36,863 bases of DNA from an uncultured Clostridia bacterium (GCA_947625145.1 CANQNC010000014.1:1-36863); one strand, 5' to 3'. Numbered from the stretch's first letter, positions 14,884 to 22,592 are shown. The notes: generated from the letters alone by a model not told the origin. Translations and numbers: made by a program.

Positions 14884-16005
14884 ATGAGTTATTACAGAAA
14901 TGATCTAAACAGGCACAAAGCGGCAGACACAATCAAGTGGATAGTGGCGTTTGTGCTTATTACAGCAATCATTGGCGTGGTGGTATGCCTCGCCTTGCAA
15001 GTCGCCGGTGTGTATGATTTTTTGAAGCAAGATAATACATCCGCTGACAAAAACGCCGAAGCGTTGCCCAAAGATGATAATGTCAAATTTGAGATAGAAA
15101 ACAGCGAGTTTTCGACATATTGCATTGAAGGCATACAAGGTGTTTCTTTGGATTTTGCAACAACGGCTGCCGAAGTTGATCCTTATTCAAAAACTTTGAC
15201 TGCTACAGTGCAGCCTGTTGATGCTCCAGATAAAAATGTAGACTGGTCAATTGCTTGGACAAGCTTTGATGAAATGCCTTCCGATGATGTTTCGGAATAT
15301 TTGTCTGTTACACCGACATCCGACGGCGCTTTGACTGCAACTGTAAAATGCTTAAAGGCTTTCTCGGGCAAATCCATTGACGTTAAGGTTACAACGCGTT
15401 TGGGTGGTTTTTCTGCGGTGTGCAAGGTTACATACACCGGACATCCCGAAAGTCTTTCAATAACTATGACGGGAGCGACAAAGAAAACCGATAGCGGTTG
15501 GGGACTCGATATATATGAATTTGAAAGCACCAAAACCTATGATTTTGCCTTGTCTGTTGATAACAAATTTCATTCTGTCGGCGCTGCCGTCGCGTATGAA
15601 ATTGAATCTGTGACCGGATATGGCGATATGGTTTTTGATTTCAAATCAAATCCTTCTGCAAGCCCTGTAGAGGAAGAAGGTAAGCTTGTACCCTTTCCCG
15701 ATTCAGATGGGTATTATGTTTTATATGCCTCTAGGGCTGGACTCTACGCTTATAAAAAAATTGCCATTCAGAACGGTAAACTCCATATTGAAGCAGGGAT
15801 CAGTCCGGGTGCAGTTGATAACGATATTTCGGGTTCTCGATATAGTACGCATCTTAAATTCAAGAGGTACAAAGATTCTACAAAATTGCCGTATGTGGCT
15901 ATCAAAATCAAAGAAAAAAATTCCGGCGTTACTTATACTGTGAACGTCAGAGTTATAAGCTCGGTCACGGGTGTGAACGTTTCTTCTCCTTCTATTGATT
16001 TTTGA
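14884..16005 (+). CDS. Membrane-anchored surface protein with Ig-like (BIG2-type) region
   Basis: A 373-residue protein. About 18 N-terminal residues are followed by one membrane segment (WIVAFVLITAIIGVVVCLAL, about residues 19-40), then an extracellular part. Residues about 95-190 follow the bacterial Ig-like group 2 pattern: LTATVQPVDAPDKNVDWSI, TSDGALTATVKC and AVCKVTYTGHPESLSIT. It ends in VTGVNVSSPSIDF, a strand pattern like the start of another Ig-like domain, and shares this ending type with the next protein. AAGGAGTG precedes the ATG. By position it is probably a virion minor coat or host-contact protein. Confidence 0.7.
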   Translation: MSYYRNDLNRHKAADTIKWIVAFVLITAIIGVVVCLALQVAGVYDFLKQDNTSADKNAEALPKDDNVKFEIENSEFSTYCIEGIQGVSLDFATTAAEVDPYSKTLTATVQPVDAPDKNVDWSIAWTSFDEMPSDDVSEYLSVTPTSDGALTATVKCLKAFSGKSIDVKVTTRLGGFSAVCKVTYTGHPESLSITMTGATKKTDSGWGLDIYEFESTKTYDFALSVDNKFHSVGAAVAYEIESVTGYGDMVFDFKSNPSASPVEEEGKLVPFPDSDGYYVLYASRAGLYAYKKIAIQNGKLHIEAGISPGAVDNDISGSRYSTHLKFKRYKDSTKLPYVAIKIKEKNSGVTYTVNVRVISSVTGVNVSSPSIDF

Positions 16006-16018
16006 TTTGAGGTGATTT

Positions 16019-16615
16019 ATGGCAAGGCGCAAAGGTGCGATCATAGGCAAGACGATAGCAGTGGCAATAGTTATATTGCTACTGCTTGCCCTTGTCGGCG
16101 GTCTTGTCATGTATCTGCGAGGCATTATAAGCAAGGACGATATAACGGATATATTCGAGCCGAAATTTCGCGTGGTGTGCAACAAGCAATCGTATTATGC
16201 GGATAGCGACAACCTTATTGTCTTACCGAATAGCGGCCGATTGCAATTTGACATTCTCAATGCGGAATCCGTGACGGTCGAAGTTTTGCCCGACGTCGAT
16301 TTTGAATTTACAGTAAACGGCGAAAAACATCATTTCTTTGAAAACGAAAATATAACAGGCGTTTTTATAGCTAAAAATGGTGTTTACGGCGGTTACTTCT
16401 TCATTGATTGCGACAAGCACAATTTTGATATTGTAAACATTCTCAAAACGCTGTACGGCGAGAATACAGCGATTGAAGTGGGCGAATTACAATCGGCCGC
16501 GATTGCGAAGCTGGTCGTCAATTCGGACAAGGGCGAGACGATTTCCATCAAGTTGCAATGCTCATTGTCGGGAATATCTGGAGTGGAACTCGATAAAACC
16601 GAGATAGTATTTTGA
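16019..16615 (+). CDS. Membrane-anchored phage surface protein (198 aa)
   Basis: A 198-residue protein with a basic N-terminus (MARRKGAIIGK), one membrane segment (about residues 11-35, AVAIVILLLLALVGGLVMYL) and a beta-rich external part. It ends ISGVELDKTEIVF, closely parallel to the end of the preceding 373-residue protein (VTGVNVSSPSIDF), so the two may be distant paralogues. GAGGTGA lies just before the ATG at 16019. Probably part of the virion or assembly complex. Confidence 0.7.
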   Translation: MARRKGAIIGKTIAVAIVILLLLALVGGLVMYLRGIISKDDITDIFEPKFRVVCNKQSYYADSDNLIVLPNSGRLQFDILNAESVTVEVLPDVDFEFTVNGEKHHFFENENITGVFIAKNGVYGGYFFIDCDKHNFDIVNILKTLYGENTAIEVGELQSAAIAKLVVNSDKGETISIKLQCSLSGISGVELDKTEIVF

Positions 16616-16623
16616 GGTGAGTT

Positions 16624-18033
16624 ATGATAAGACGGCAACAAACATTTCTAATTGCGGTATGCGTTGTCGTGGTATTGATCTGTGCGGCTCTGTATCCGTT
16701 TTGTTTGGTGCAAGGGATAAGTTATGCGGCTGAAAAGGCGTATAGCAACGTCCTTGACGATCTCAAAAAGGATACGAGCTTCGATGCGTCATATTATCCC
16801 GACGACGACAAAGACAACAGTTTGCAAGTCATCACAATCGCGGAAAGCGAAGATGATGAGCTTTTCGTTTATGTCTATCAGCCCTCTGCAAAGACTAGGC
16901 AGCTTACGGCTGCAAGCATAGACATTTCGACGACAATATATGAGGCGACGGCATTTCATAATTATCATTTGAAGTTGTTGAGTCGTCAAGGCGTGTTTGG
17001 AAAATACCTTGTCGAGGGGCTGACTGTCCGTCCCAAAGGAACTCGATATTATGCCATTACGGACATTTTACGCCCGTGGGTAGAGGGGCTTGACGAGAAA
17101 GCGCCCGGCAACAACACCATATCCGAAGTCACATTTCCCGTTTCAAAACAATGGGAGTTTGGGGAGTTAAACGGAAAACCATATGTACAAGTAGTGGATA
17201 TTGACACGATTGTCGTAACGACCAAATATTGCGGTTTTGTCCGTTATGATGATGGTTGTTTGTTTCATGATGGCGCTTGTGATAGTCATTTTGTGGCATT
17301 TGATACAGATCGTCCAATAGATACATTACTTGAAGCAGACGTCTATTATACTCATCAATCTTTCGAACAAGTTATTGCTACAGGCTATGGCGGTCCTGCT
17401 CCTGAATTTGGTGATAAAATACCTGCCGAAGTGACAGTGAAATCTGAACAGCGTGGTGAATACAATGGTGGCGGTTTATTTTCAGGGACATTTACATGGC
17501 AACGCATACAGACAGTTGAGGAATTTATTGAAAGCGTTGAATTTGATAAGCGTGTATATCAAGGTAGTATGTTTGATGTATCTTATGCTTCGTTGTTAGA
17601 TGATGAGGCAAAAAGCTTAATAAAAAAGTCAAAGTGGGTGCTGCGCTTTTTGGAAACAGAGTGGGAAGATGAACTTATAAATCCTTTTCTGATTACTTCT
17701 CGAGAAAGATCAACGATAGTCGGAGACGTGAAGATCTTGCGTTTGAAGTTTGTTACGGACGGCAAAACATATAATCTCGGCGTGGTGGACAATAAGCAAA
17801 GCGGAGATCCTTTTGATCCTGTCAATGACACACACTATACGATTGAAATGGCGGGCTGGATAAAGGATGCATGGGACATTATCAAAAAAGTGTTACTTGC
17901 CATTCTTATCGTCTTTGTGTTGCTTGTCGTGATTTGGTTTGTGTCCAAGCTCGTGAGCATTTTCCGTCGTCCTAAGGTCGTCATCAAAGACGAGGACGGC
18001 GAGAAGAAGAAAAAGAAACGTAAAAAGGAGTGA
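16624..18033 (+). CDS. pIII-like minor coat / adhesion protein
   Basis: A 469-residue protein with the layout of inovirus pIII: an N-terminal signal sequence (basic RR, hydrophobic core at about 9-30, possible cleavage after ISYA), a long external part, and a C-terminal membrane segment (VLLAILIVFVLLVVIWFV, about 422-440) followed by a strongly basic tail (EKKKKKRKKE). pIII caps the virion, binds the host receptor and ends assembly at the membrane. It lies upstream of the Zot-like gene, the normal place. No sequence similarity to known adhesion domains is recognised, as expected for a receptor-binding protein; the call rests on layout and position. Confidence 0.65.
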   Translation: MIRRQQTFLIAVCVVVVLICAALYPFCLVQGISYAAEKAYSNVLDDLKKDTSFDASYYPDDDKDNSLQVITIAESEDDELFVYVYQPSAKTRQLTAASIDISTTIYEATAFHNYHLKLLSRQGVFGKYLVEGLTVRPKGTRYYAITDILRPWVEGLDEKAPGNNTISEVTFPVSKQWEFGELNGKPYVQVVDIDTIVVTTKYCGFVRYDDGCLFHDGACDSHFVAFDTDRPIDTLLEADVYYTHQSFEQVIATGYGGPAPEFGDKIPAEVTVKSEQRGEYNGGGLFSGTFTWQRIQTVEEFIESVEFDKRVYQGSMFDVSYASLLDDEAKSLIKKSKWVLRFLETEWEDELINPFLITSRERSTIVGDVKILRLKFVTDGKTYNLGVVDNKQSGDPFDPVNDTHYTIEMAGWIKDAWDIIKKVLLAILIVFVLLVVIWFVSKLVSIFRRPKVVIKDEDGEKKKKKRKKE

Positions 18034-18036
18034 GTT

Positions 18037-18420
18037 ATGACAAAGAAAAAAGATAAAGGGCATGTCGGTGATGTGTATCGTGGCAGGACAAAGTATATAG
18101 ATAAGGAAACAAAGCCCGAAAGGAATTATGTTGTTGTAAAGGAACGTAACAATAACGTCACTGTGGCAAAGCTGAAGAGCGTCAAGAAGTTCGACGAGAA
18201 TGGTAGGAACGCAGATAAAGCGCTTGTGGAAATAAACCATGAGCGCTATGGCTTGCCAAAGCGTACTGGGGTAGATTTTCAGACTTTTAGTCGGAATCGC
18301 ATGTCAAAGAAGCAATTGAGAATTGACGATAGGCATGTATTCCCTGAGGATAAAGAAAGATTTAAATTGGGGAGCCATGATTTGTCTCGTGTTCTTAAAC
18401 ACACAAAACGTAAAAAATAA
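18037..18420 (+). CDS. Conserved inovirus protein of unknown function (127 aa)
   Basis: A 127-residue, highly basic protein: GDVYRGRTKYIDKETKPERN, YVVVKERNNNVTVAKLKSV, LVEINHERYGLPKRTGVDF, then a C-terminal part with LRIDDRHVFPED and FKLGSHDLSRVLKHT. The strands at 30-75 could form a small barrel like PemK/SH3 folds, but this is weak. GGAGTGAG precedes the ATG, 3 bases after the pIII-like stop. A decayed copy of its 3' end survives at 7128-7235, so it is a regular gene of this phage group. Confidence 0.65.
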   Translation: MTKKKDKGHVGDVYRGRTKYIDKETKPERNYVVVKERNNNVTVAKLKSVKKFDENGRNADKALVEINHERYGLPKRTGVDFQTFSRNRMSKKQLRIDDRHVFPEDKERFKLGSHDLSRVLKHTKRKK

Positions 18421-18546
18421 GGAGTGGTGACACCACTCCTGTTGCGAGGTCGGAACATTTCTGCCGACACCAACCAATGTTTGGTTGGGTTCGCTACCTT
18501 AATAATAGTATATCCAACCTTTTGAAGGTTGTCAACAGAAACAACA
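18421..18546 (+). repeat. Hairpin cluster, copy D (intact element)
   Basis: Starts directly after the stop of the 127-residue gene. HP1 is GGAGTGGT/ACCACTCC (18421-18439). HP2 is GTCGG (18449-18453) with CCGAC (18464-18468). HP3 is CCAACCAA/TTGGTTGG (18470-18488), perfect 8 bp. HP4 is CAACCTT/AAGGTTG inside TATCCAACC...GGTTGTCAAC (18511-18536). Between HP3 and HP4 the block ttcgctaccttaataatagt is conserved with copy A. It precedes the 44-residue gene and may set its expression (terminator or attenuator), or act as a folded ssDNA site. Confidence 0.7.
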
Positions 18547-18567
18547 AAAATAATCGAGGAGGGCTTT

Positions 18568-18702
18568 ATGGCACAACAAGGCTATCAGACAGACAAGAAA
18601 GCAAGGCGCAGGGCGATATGTAAAGTCCTTCTCAAAATCGTCATAGGGCTTGCTGTAGCCTTTTTGGTGGGCTATATCGTGTTTTGCTTCAAGCAGGGGT
18701 GA
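18568..18702 (+). CDS. 44-residue single-span membrane protein, candidate coat protein
   Basis: A 44-residue protein. A polar and basic N-terminus (MAQQGYQTDKKARRRAICK) is followed by one membrane segment (about residues 20-40, VLLKIVIGLAVAFLVGYIVF) and a short FKQG end. GAGGAGGG lies 5 bases before the ATG at 18568, one of the best ribosome binding sites in the element. Size, single span, strong RBS and position just before the Zot-like gene suit a coat protein, but the charge order (basic N-terminus, no signal peptide) resembles pVII/pIX or pVI-type minor proteins more than a processed major coat protein. Confidence 0.7.
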   Translation: MAQQGYQTDKKARRRAICKVLLKIVIGLAVAFLVGYIVFCFKQG

Positions 18703-18706
18703 AGCT

Positions 18707-20872
18707 ATGAGTAAAAGAGAGAAGCTTTATTTATCTATAACTATCATCATGACCGTTGTCGCTGCCGCGTGCAGTGGGCTTTTCTTTTGGCGTTCATATG
18801 CTCGTGTCGGCGAGAGTCTGAGAGATCTCGGGCTTGCCATCGCGGGCTTGGCATGTTTCGTCTTTGACATACATGCAAATTTCAATGTCGGAGCGGTGGC
18901 GCAGCCGTCTGCGGTGTTGAGTTGGGATACGATTTGGGATTGGAATGCAATAAAAGCGAAATTTGTTTCTGCAGGGCAGAATTTTATATCCGGGCAGAAT
19001 TTCATAGATTATGCAGACAGCATTTTTAAGGGCGGTTATATATGGATTTTCGTCGCAACTATCATTGCTGTTGTAGTGATCGTTTTTGTGTTGCTTTTTG
19101 CGATATTTTTCAGCGGGAGCAACGTCAATGCCGGCAAGGCTTCTCTTCCTCTCCGTCTGTACAGACGTATTGAGAGGCGGGTCATTTATCCCTGTAAGGA
19201 TTTTTTCGTGGGACTGAAAAAATTCATAAAGGAAAGTTTGGGAGGCAGGATCTGTTCCATCATTTGGTTGGTTTTGATTATTTTGGATCTGAACCTTCCC
19301 ACAATGCTTGTGGAGGCAATAGCTTTTTGTCTATATATACTTGGCACGTTTGATTTTGGCTGTGTTTGGTCTGTCTTTACAAAGTTGTTGACAGATCTGT
19401 CTGTGCCTTTCGGTTTACCTCTTGTCGTTTGGATCATCGGCGCATGGATTGTTTGCGTATGGTGGAGAAAGCGGAGAGCCATGAACAAACTGTATTCCAG
19501 AGACGGACTCAACACTCAGCTTGCCGAAAGCTTTCCGACTCAAGTTTGTGTAGCCGCTCCAATGGGCTATGGCAAGGGTAGGTTTTTGACATGTATTGTG
19601 ATGATCATGCAGAAGATCTTCCGCGAAAAAGCGCTGCGGAGCATGTTGGAGATCAAGTCTTTGTTTCCTGAGTTTGATTGGCGTAGTTTCGAAGAATATT
19701 TCAGAGATTGCCATTGCAAGAAGATCAGCGACGTGGACAAATTTTCGGATAATTATAAGTATACAACCGAAAAGTATATTTCAAGTTACGCTTATAGAAC
19801 CGCTTACAATAAGGCGTTCAAGGCGGGGAAGGTACACGAGCCGCTGCTTGGTTATGACTACATGACATACGGCATGTACCGAGACAACGGCTTGAAGCGC
19901 GAGTATCTGTTGGATTGTCTGAGAGACTACGCCAAGCTGTTCTTTATCTACGATTCGGACACGAGCTTGATTTTTTCAAATTATGCGATCTGTGTAAGGA
20001 CAGGCAAAGCGGACCTCGGAAATTTCCCGCTGTGGCAATACATGTATTTTGACGACGTGGATCCAAACGAAGTGCGGCAGAACTCACACGTTTTGGATTT
20101 CAACATGCTCCGCCTTGGGAAGAAAGTGAATGGCAATGTGCAAGCGGACAATGCGCTGGAGTTCGGCGTATTGGCAATGCAAGAGATGGATAAGGAAAGG
20201 GGCAATCAGAACGATACAAAGGAAATGCGCATAAAGGACGACGAAGCGAACCCGAAGAATGACGGGCTTAACAGCTTCATCAAAATGAGCAATCACATGA
20301 CGTATATACGCGGGGAGGCGTATTTCTTTGATATCAACGACATGCAGCGTTTGGACAGCCTTAACGCGGATTTCAAAGAGGTTGGCTATCAAATCACATT
20401 GGAGCGGGAAGGCAAGCGCAAGCTGTTGTTGCCCCTGTTTGGATTGGAGGAGCTTGCGTATCAGATCATAGTGCCATGGTGGACAAAGAAATTTCTTGAC
20501 TTCAGATTTCGCCGCGGTGACAAAAACTTGACGTTTTACCTTTTGGACAAGCTGTCGTCGGCGGTGGAAAGGCATTATGTCAAGGCGTACAACACGTATT
20601 CATGCACAGAGCAAATTTTGAAGCTCGAGGGCGAAGAGGATGTCAGGACGTTCTACGTCATGCCAAAGCAGATATACGCGAGCGTGTACGCAAGGGACGC
20701 TATGGGAGATTTCTTCAAGAGGAAATCGGAGCGGAGCAAGATGGGAATAGGGGATATCCCCGTGTATGGCGGCGTGAAAGCGACTTACGAAGAGCTTAAA
20801 GCGCAACACTCATACTTTGTCGACAAATGGGACAGCGCCCTTTCGGAAACGCCTGAGGACGACGAAAAGTAG
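18707..20872 (+). CDS. Zot/pI-like morphogenesis ATPase with N-terminal membrane domain
   Basis: A 721-residue protein. About five membrane segments occupy residues 8-252 (e.g. 8-28, 41-55, 110-134, 182-211, 235-252). A P-loop APMGYGKGR follows at 284-292, with Gly instead of Ser/Thr after the Lys. A Walker B-like segment VLAMQEMDKERGN has E493 and D495. After it, SNHMTYIRGEAYFFD and the DMQRLDSLNADFKEVG stretch match the post-Walker B layout of Zot/pI proteins, the inner-membrane motors that extrude filamentous phage. Usual Zot proteins are 350-450 residues with the ATPase first and one membrane span after it, so this layout is inverted and long. ATG at 18707 follows the 44-residue gene by 4 bases. 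Confidence 0.72.
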   Translation: MSKREKLYLSITIIMTVVAAACSGLFFWRSYARVGESLRDLGLAIAGLACFVFDIHANFNVGAVAQPSAVLSWDTIWDWNAIKAKFVSAGQNFISGQNFIDYADSIFKGGYIWIFVATIIAVVVIVFVLLFAIFFSGSNVNAGKASLPLRLYRRIERRVIYPCKDFFVGLKKFIKESLGGRICSIIWLVLIILDLNLPTMLVEAIAFCLYILGTFDFGCVWSVFTKLLTDLSVPFGLPLVVWIIGAWIVCVWWRKRRAMNKLYSRDGLNTQLAESFPTQVCVAAPMGYGKGRFLTCIVMIMQKIFREKALRSMLEIKSLFPEFDWRSFEEYFRDCHCKKISDVDKFSDNYKYTTEKYISSYAYRTAYNKAFKAGKVHEPLLGYDYMTYGMYRDNGLKREYLLDCLRDYAKLFFIYDSDTSLIFSNYAICVRTGKADLGNFPLWQYMYFDDVDPNEVRQNSHVLDFNMLRLGKKVNGNVQADNALEFGVLAMQEMDKERGNQNDTKEMRIKDDEANPKNDGLNSFIKMSNHMTYIRGEAYFFDINDMQRLDSLNADFKEVGYQITLEREGKRKLLLPLFGLEELAYQIIVPWWTKKFLDFRFRRGDKNLTFYLLDKLSSAVERHYVKAYNTYSCTEQILKLEGEEDVRTFYVMPKQIYASVYARDAMGDFFKRKSERSKMGIGDIPVYGGVKATYEELKAQHSYFVDKWDSALSETPEDDEK

Positions 20873-21236
20873 GTCCTGTCAAGGATAAAGCGCAAGGCAG
20901 CTCGCTTGCGAGACATCACGCTTGCGCCCTTGACAGCGACGTACTCTCACAATATCGGCGGTTGCTGTGGCGGTTTACTGCCGCAGCGGCTGCCTCCTTG
21001 GCGAGAGGAAACAGTACGGAGTCCAGAGGCGGAACGCCTTTGGTGGGTGCAGGGCGAAACCCTGCGCAGGATATATCCGCTTATGCCGTGGTGGCGGCAT
21101 GGGCCGCGGGAAGCAGAGCGCACGCGGTCCTTGCGCCCTCGGCGCGAAGTCTGCGCCTTGATACTGCGCAGACTTAAGACTCAAAAATCACAAGATACGA
21201 CAGTATCTTGACTGTCCTTTTGTGGAGGAGCTAAAA
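20873..21236 (+). other. Hairpin array between zot and rep: candidate ssDNA origin / packaging signal
   Basis: No gene is supported in these 364 bases. They begin with a branched structure: TGTCAAGG (20877-20884) pairs with CCTTGACA (20928-20935), GCGCAAG (20890-20896) with CTTGCGC (20921-20927), around CTCGC/GCGAG (20901-20912). Further stems are CCAGAGGCG/CGCCTTTGG (21023-21043), GCAGGG/CCCTGC (21049-21065), ATGCCG/CGGCAT (21084-21101), GCGCC/GGCGC (21133-21145), AAGTCTGCGC/GCGCAGACTT (21147-21175, 10 bp perfect) and CAAGATAC/GTATCTTG (21191-21210, 8 bp perfect). Another imperfect stem lies near 20970. This density resembles the intergenic region of Ff phages, which holds the origins and packaging signal. 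Confidence 0.65.
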
Positions 21237-22544
21237 ATGGACTTTGTAGACAGACTTAAAGCGGAATGCATTTTGTACACATACGTGCGGAATTTCATTT
21301 TGTCCGGGGATCCATACACAGTAGATAAAATGATGATTGTCAAGAGCCTGAAGGGGATAGCTGCGAAGATCAAGATCACGGACGACGAACAGCAGAGACG
21401 TATATATCATGCCGTGTGCATGAATTGTGTGAACAGGCCTAATTGCAAACTTATAAAGTATGTACATAGAAGCGTAAAGAATGTTGTCATCAACGACTTC
21501 GGCAACGGTGAGAGGGAAGTGGTGTTTTTCCCCGAGGGGTTGAAGTGCATAGACGAGGCTGTAAATGTGGACATAGAGCACAGCAGAAATTACGTGGAAA
21601 TAGATGGGATTTTGTTTCCAAAAGACGAGAACAAATCAAACGTTGCGTTTCTCGAGAACACGGCAAACAGTCTGAGGCAGAGCACGGACGCTTTTTGGGG
21701 CTATGCGTTGAGCAACAAATGGGATTATTTTATCACACTCACGACTGACAAACGCAAAGTGGATCGCTTTGACGACGAAGAAGTCAAGGCGCTTTGGCGT
21801 GCATGTAGGCAAAGATTGCAGCGTTACGATCCCAATGTCAAGATATTGTTGCTCCCGGAGAGGCACAAAAACGGCGCACTGCATTTCCATGGGTTGGTGG
21901 CAATGGAGAGGCAATTTACACTCAAATTACACATAATAGACGGCAAACAACAATATTCGTCAACAGGGGCGCCGTTGTTTGAGTTTCCGTTTTGGGATTT
22001 CGGCATTGCAAGTTGCGCTATTATCAGTTCGTCGGAATATGTTTTCAAGGGGGAGCGGCTTGCCGAGGCCCGCGGAAATGTTCGCACGACGTCTCAGAGG
22101 CGGGTAGTGGCGTATCTAAGCAAGTATATGGGCAAGGAGTTCGGGCAGCTCGGCTACAACAAAAAGCATTTTTATCGGACTAAAAACGTCGTGGGGAAGC
22201 AAAAGTGCGTAGACAATTTTACGGCAGATCAAATGCTCGAGCGATTCGGCGCAAACATAGCGAAGCGTGAAGAGGGGAGCGAGGATCCGTACGAAGTCAT
22301 TATGAGCGAGGATAACGATCTGTATATGTACAAGCAGGACAGGCGACGGATATTTTTCCGAACGAAGCTCGAGGAGAATGTCTCCGAAGATCCAATGGGC
22401 GTTTTGGTGTTGGCTCATGGCGGAGTTGAATACAGGAAACTTGGGGAGCTCGAAGCAATGCAAGCCGCGGGAGTCGTAAAACTTATAGGCGAAAATTGTC
22501 AATACAAAATCTTTGCGGAAATCCGAAAATCGTCGGGGGAATAG
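21237..22544 (+). CDS. HUH rolling-circle replication initiator (Rep)
   Basis: A 435-residue replication protein. Motif I is FITLT (165-169). Motif II is the HUH metal-binding site H216-F-H218 in GALHFHGLV. Motif III is AYLSKYMGK with Y293, K296 and Y297, the YxxxY arrangement of superfamily I Reps such as the phiX174 A protein. These enzymes nick the plus strand at the origin and stay attached through Tyr. N-terminal Cys residues (C61, C64, C70) may bind zinc. GGAGGAG precedes the ATG at 21237; an in-frame GTG at 21222 overlaps that site and is less likely. The last codons lie in the 75-bp repeat. The hairpin array just upstream is the likely target. Confidence 0.88.
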   Translation: MDFVDRLKAECILYTYVRNFILSGDPYTVDKMMIVKSLKGIAAKIKITDDEQQRRIYHAVCMNCVNRPNCKLIKYVHRSVKNVVINDFGNGEREVVFFPEGLKCIDEAVNVDIEHSRNYVEIDGILFPKDENKSNVAFLENTANSLRQSTDAFWGYALSNKWDYFITLTTDKRKVDRFDDEEVKALWRACRQRLQRYDPNVKILLLPERHKNGALHFHGLVAMERQFTLKLHIIDGKQQYSSTGAPLFEFPFWDFGIASCAIISSSEYVFKGERLAEARGNVRTTSQRRVVAYLSKYMGKEFGQLGYNKKHFYRTKNVVGKQKCVDNFTADQMLERFGANIAKREEGSEDPYEVIMSEDNDLYMYKQDRRRIFFRTKLEENVSEDPMGVLVLAHGGVEYRKLGELEAMQAAGVVKLIGENCQYKIFAEIRKSSGE

Positions 22545-22592
22545 GAAAATTCGGGGTCAAATACACGTAAACAACTATTCGCAAAACACGAG
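22518..22592 (+). repeat. 75-bp perfect direct repeat, right copy (candidate attR)
   Basis: Identical to 9136-9210. It covers the last nine codons of rep, the stop, and 48 bases beyond. After it the sequence changes to AT-rich non-coding DNA, while after the left copy come the terminator and the toxin-antitoxin modules. Confidence 0.9.

Larger units (their letters stand above)
9136..22592. mobile_element. Cryptic filamentous phage (inovirus-type) prophage with toxin-antitoxin cargo
   Basis: The unit lies between 75-bp perfect direct repeats. In order it holds a Panacea/PemK module, a HigBA module, a divergent XRE regulator with a Zn-ribbon gene, an early operon of small proteins, three anchored surface proteins (the last pIII-like), a 127-residue protein, a hairpin cluster, a 44-residue single-span protein, a Zot/pI-like ATPase, a hairpin array and a HUH replication initiator. 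The Zot plus HUH Rep plus small membrane-protein set is diagnostic of inoviruses. At 13.4 kb with cargo it is long for the group. No integrase, recombinase or transposase is present. If circular, rep would be followed by the 75-bp repeat and then a strong terminator (9230-9266), which makes functional sense. Confidence 0.75.

Noticed and set aside
20906..21211. Overlapping open frames in the zot-rep gap (up to about 100 codons)
   Set aside because: They are rich in Arg, Gly and Trp, have no ribosome binding sites and are a by-product of the GC-rich hairpins.
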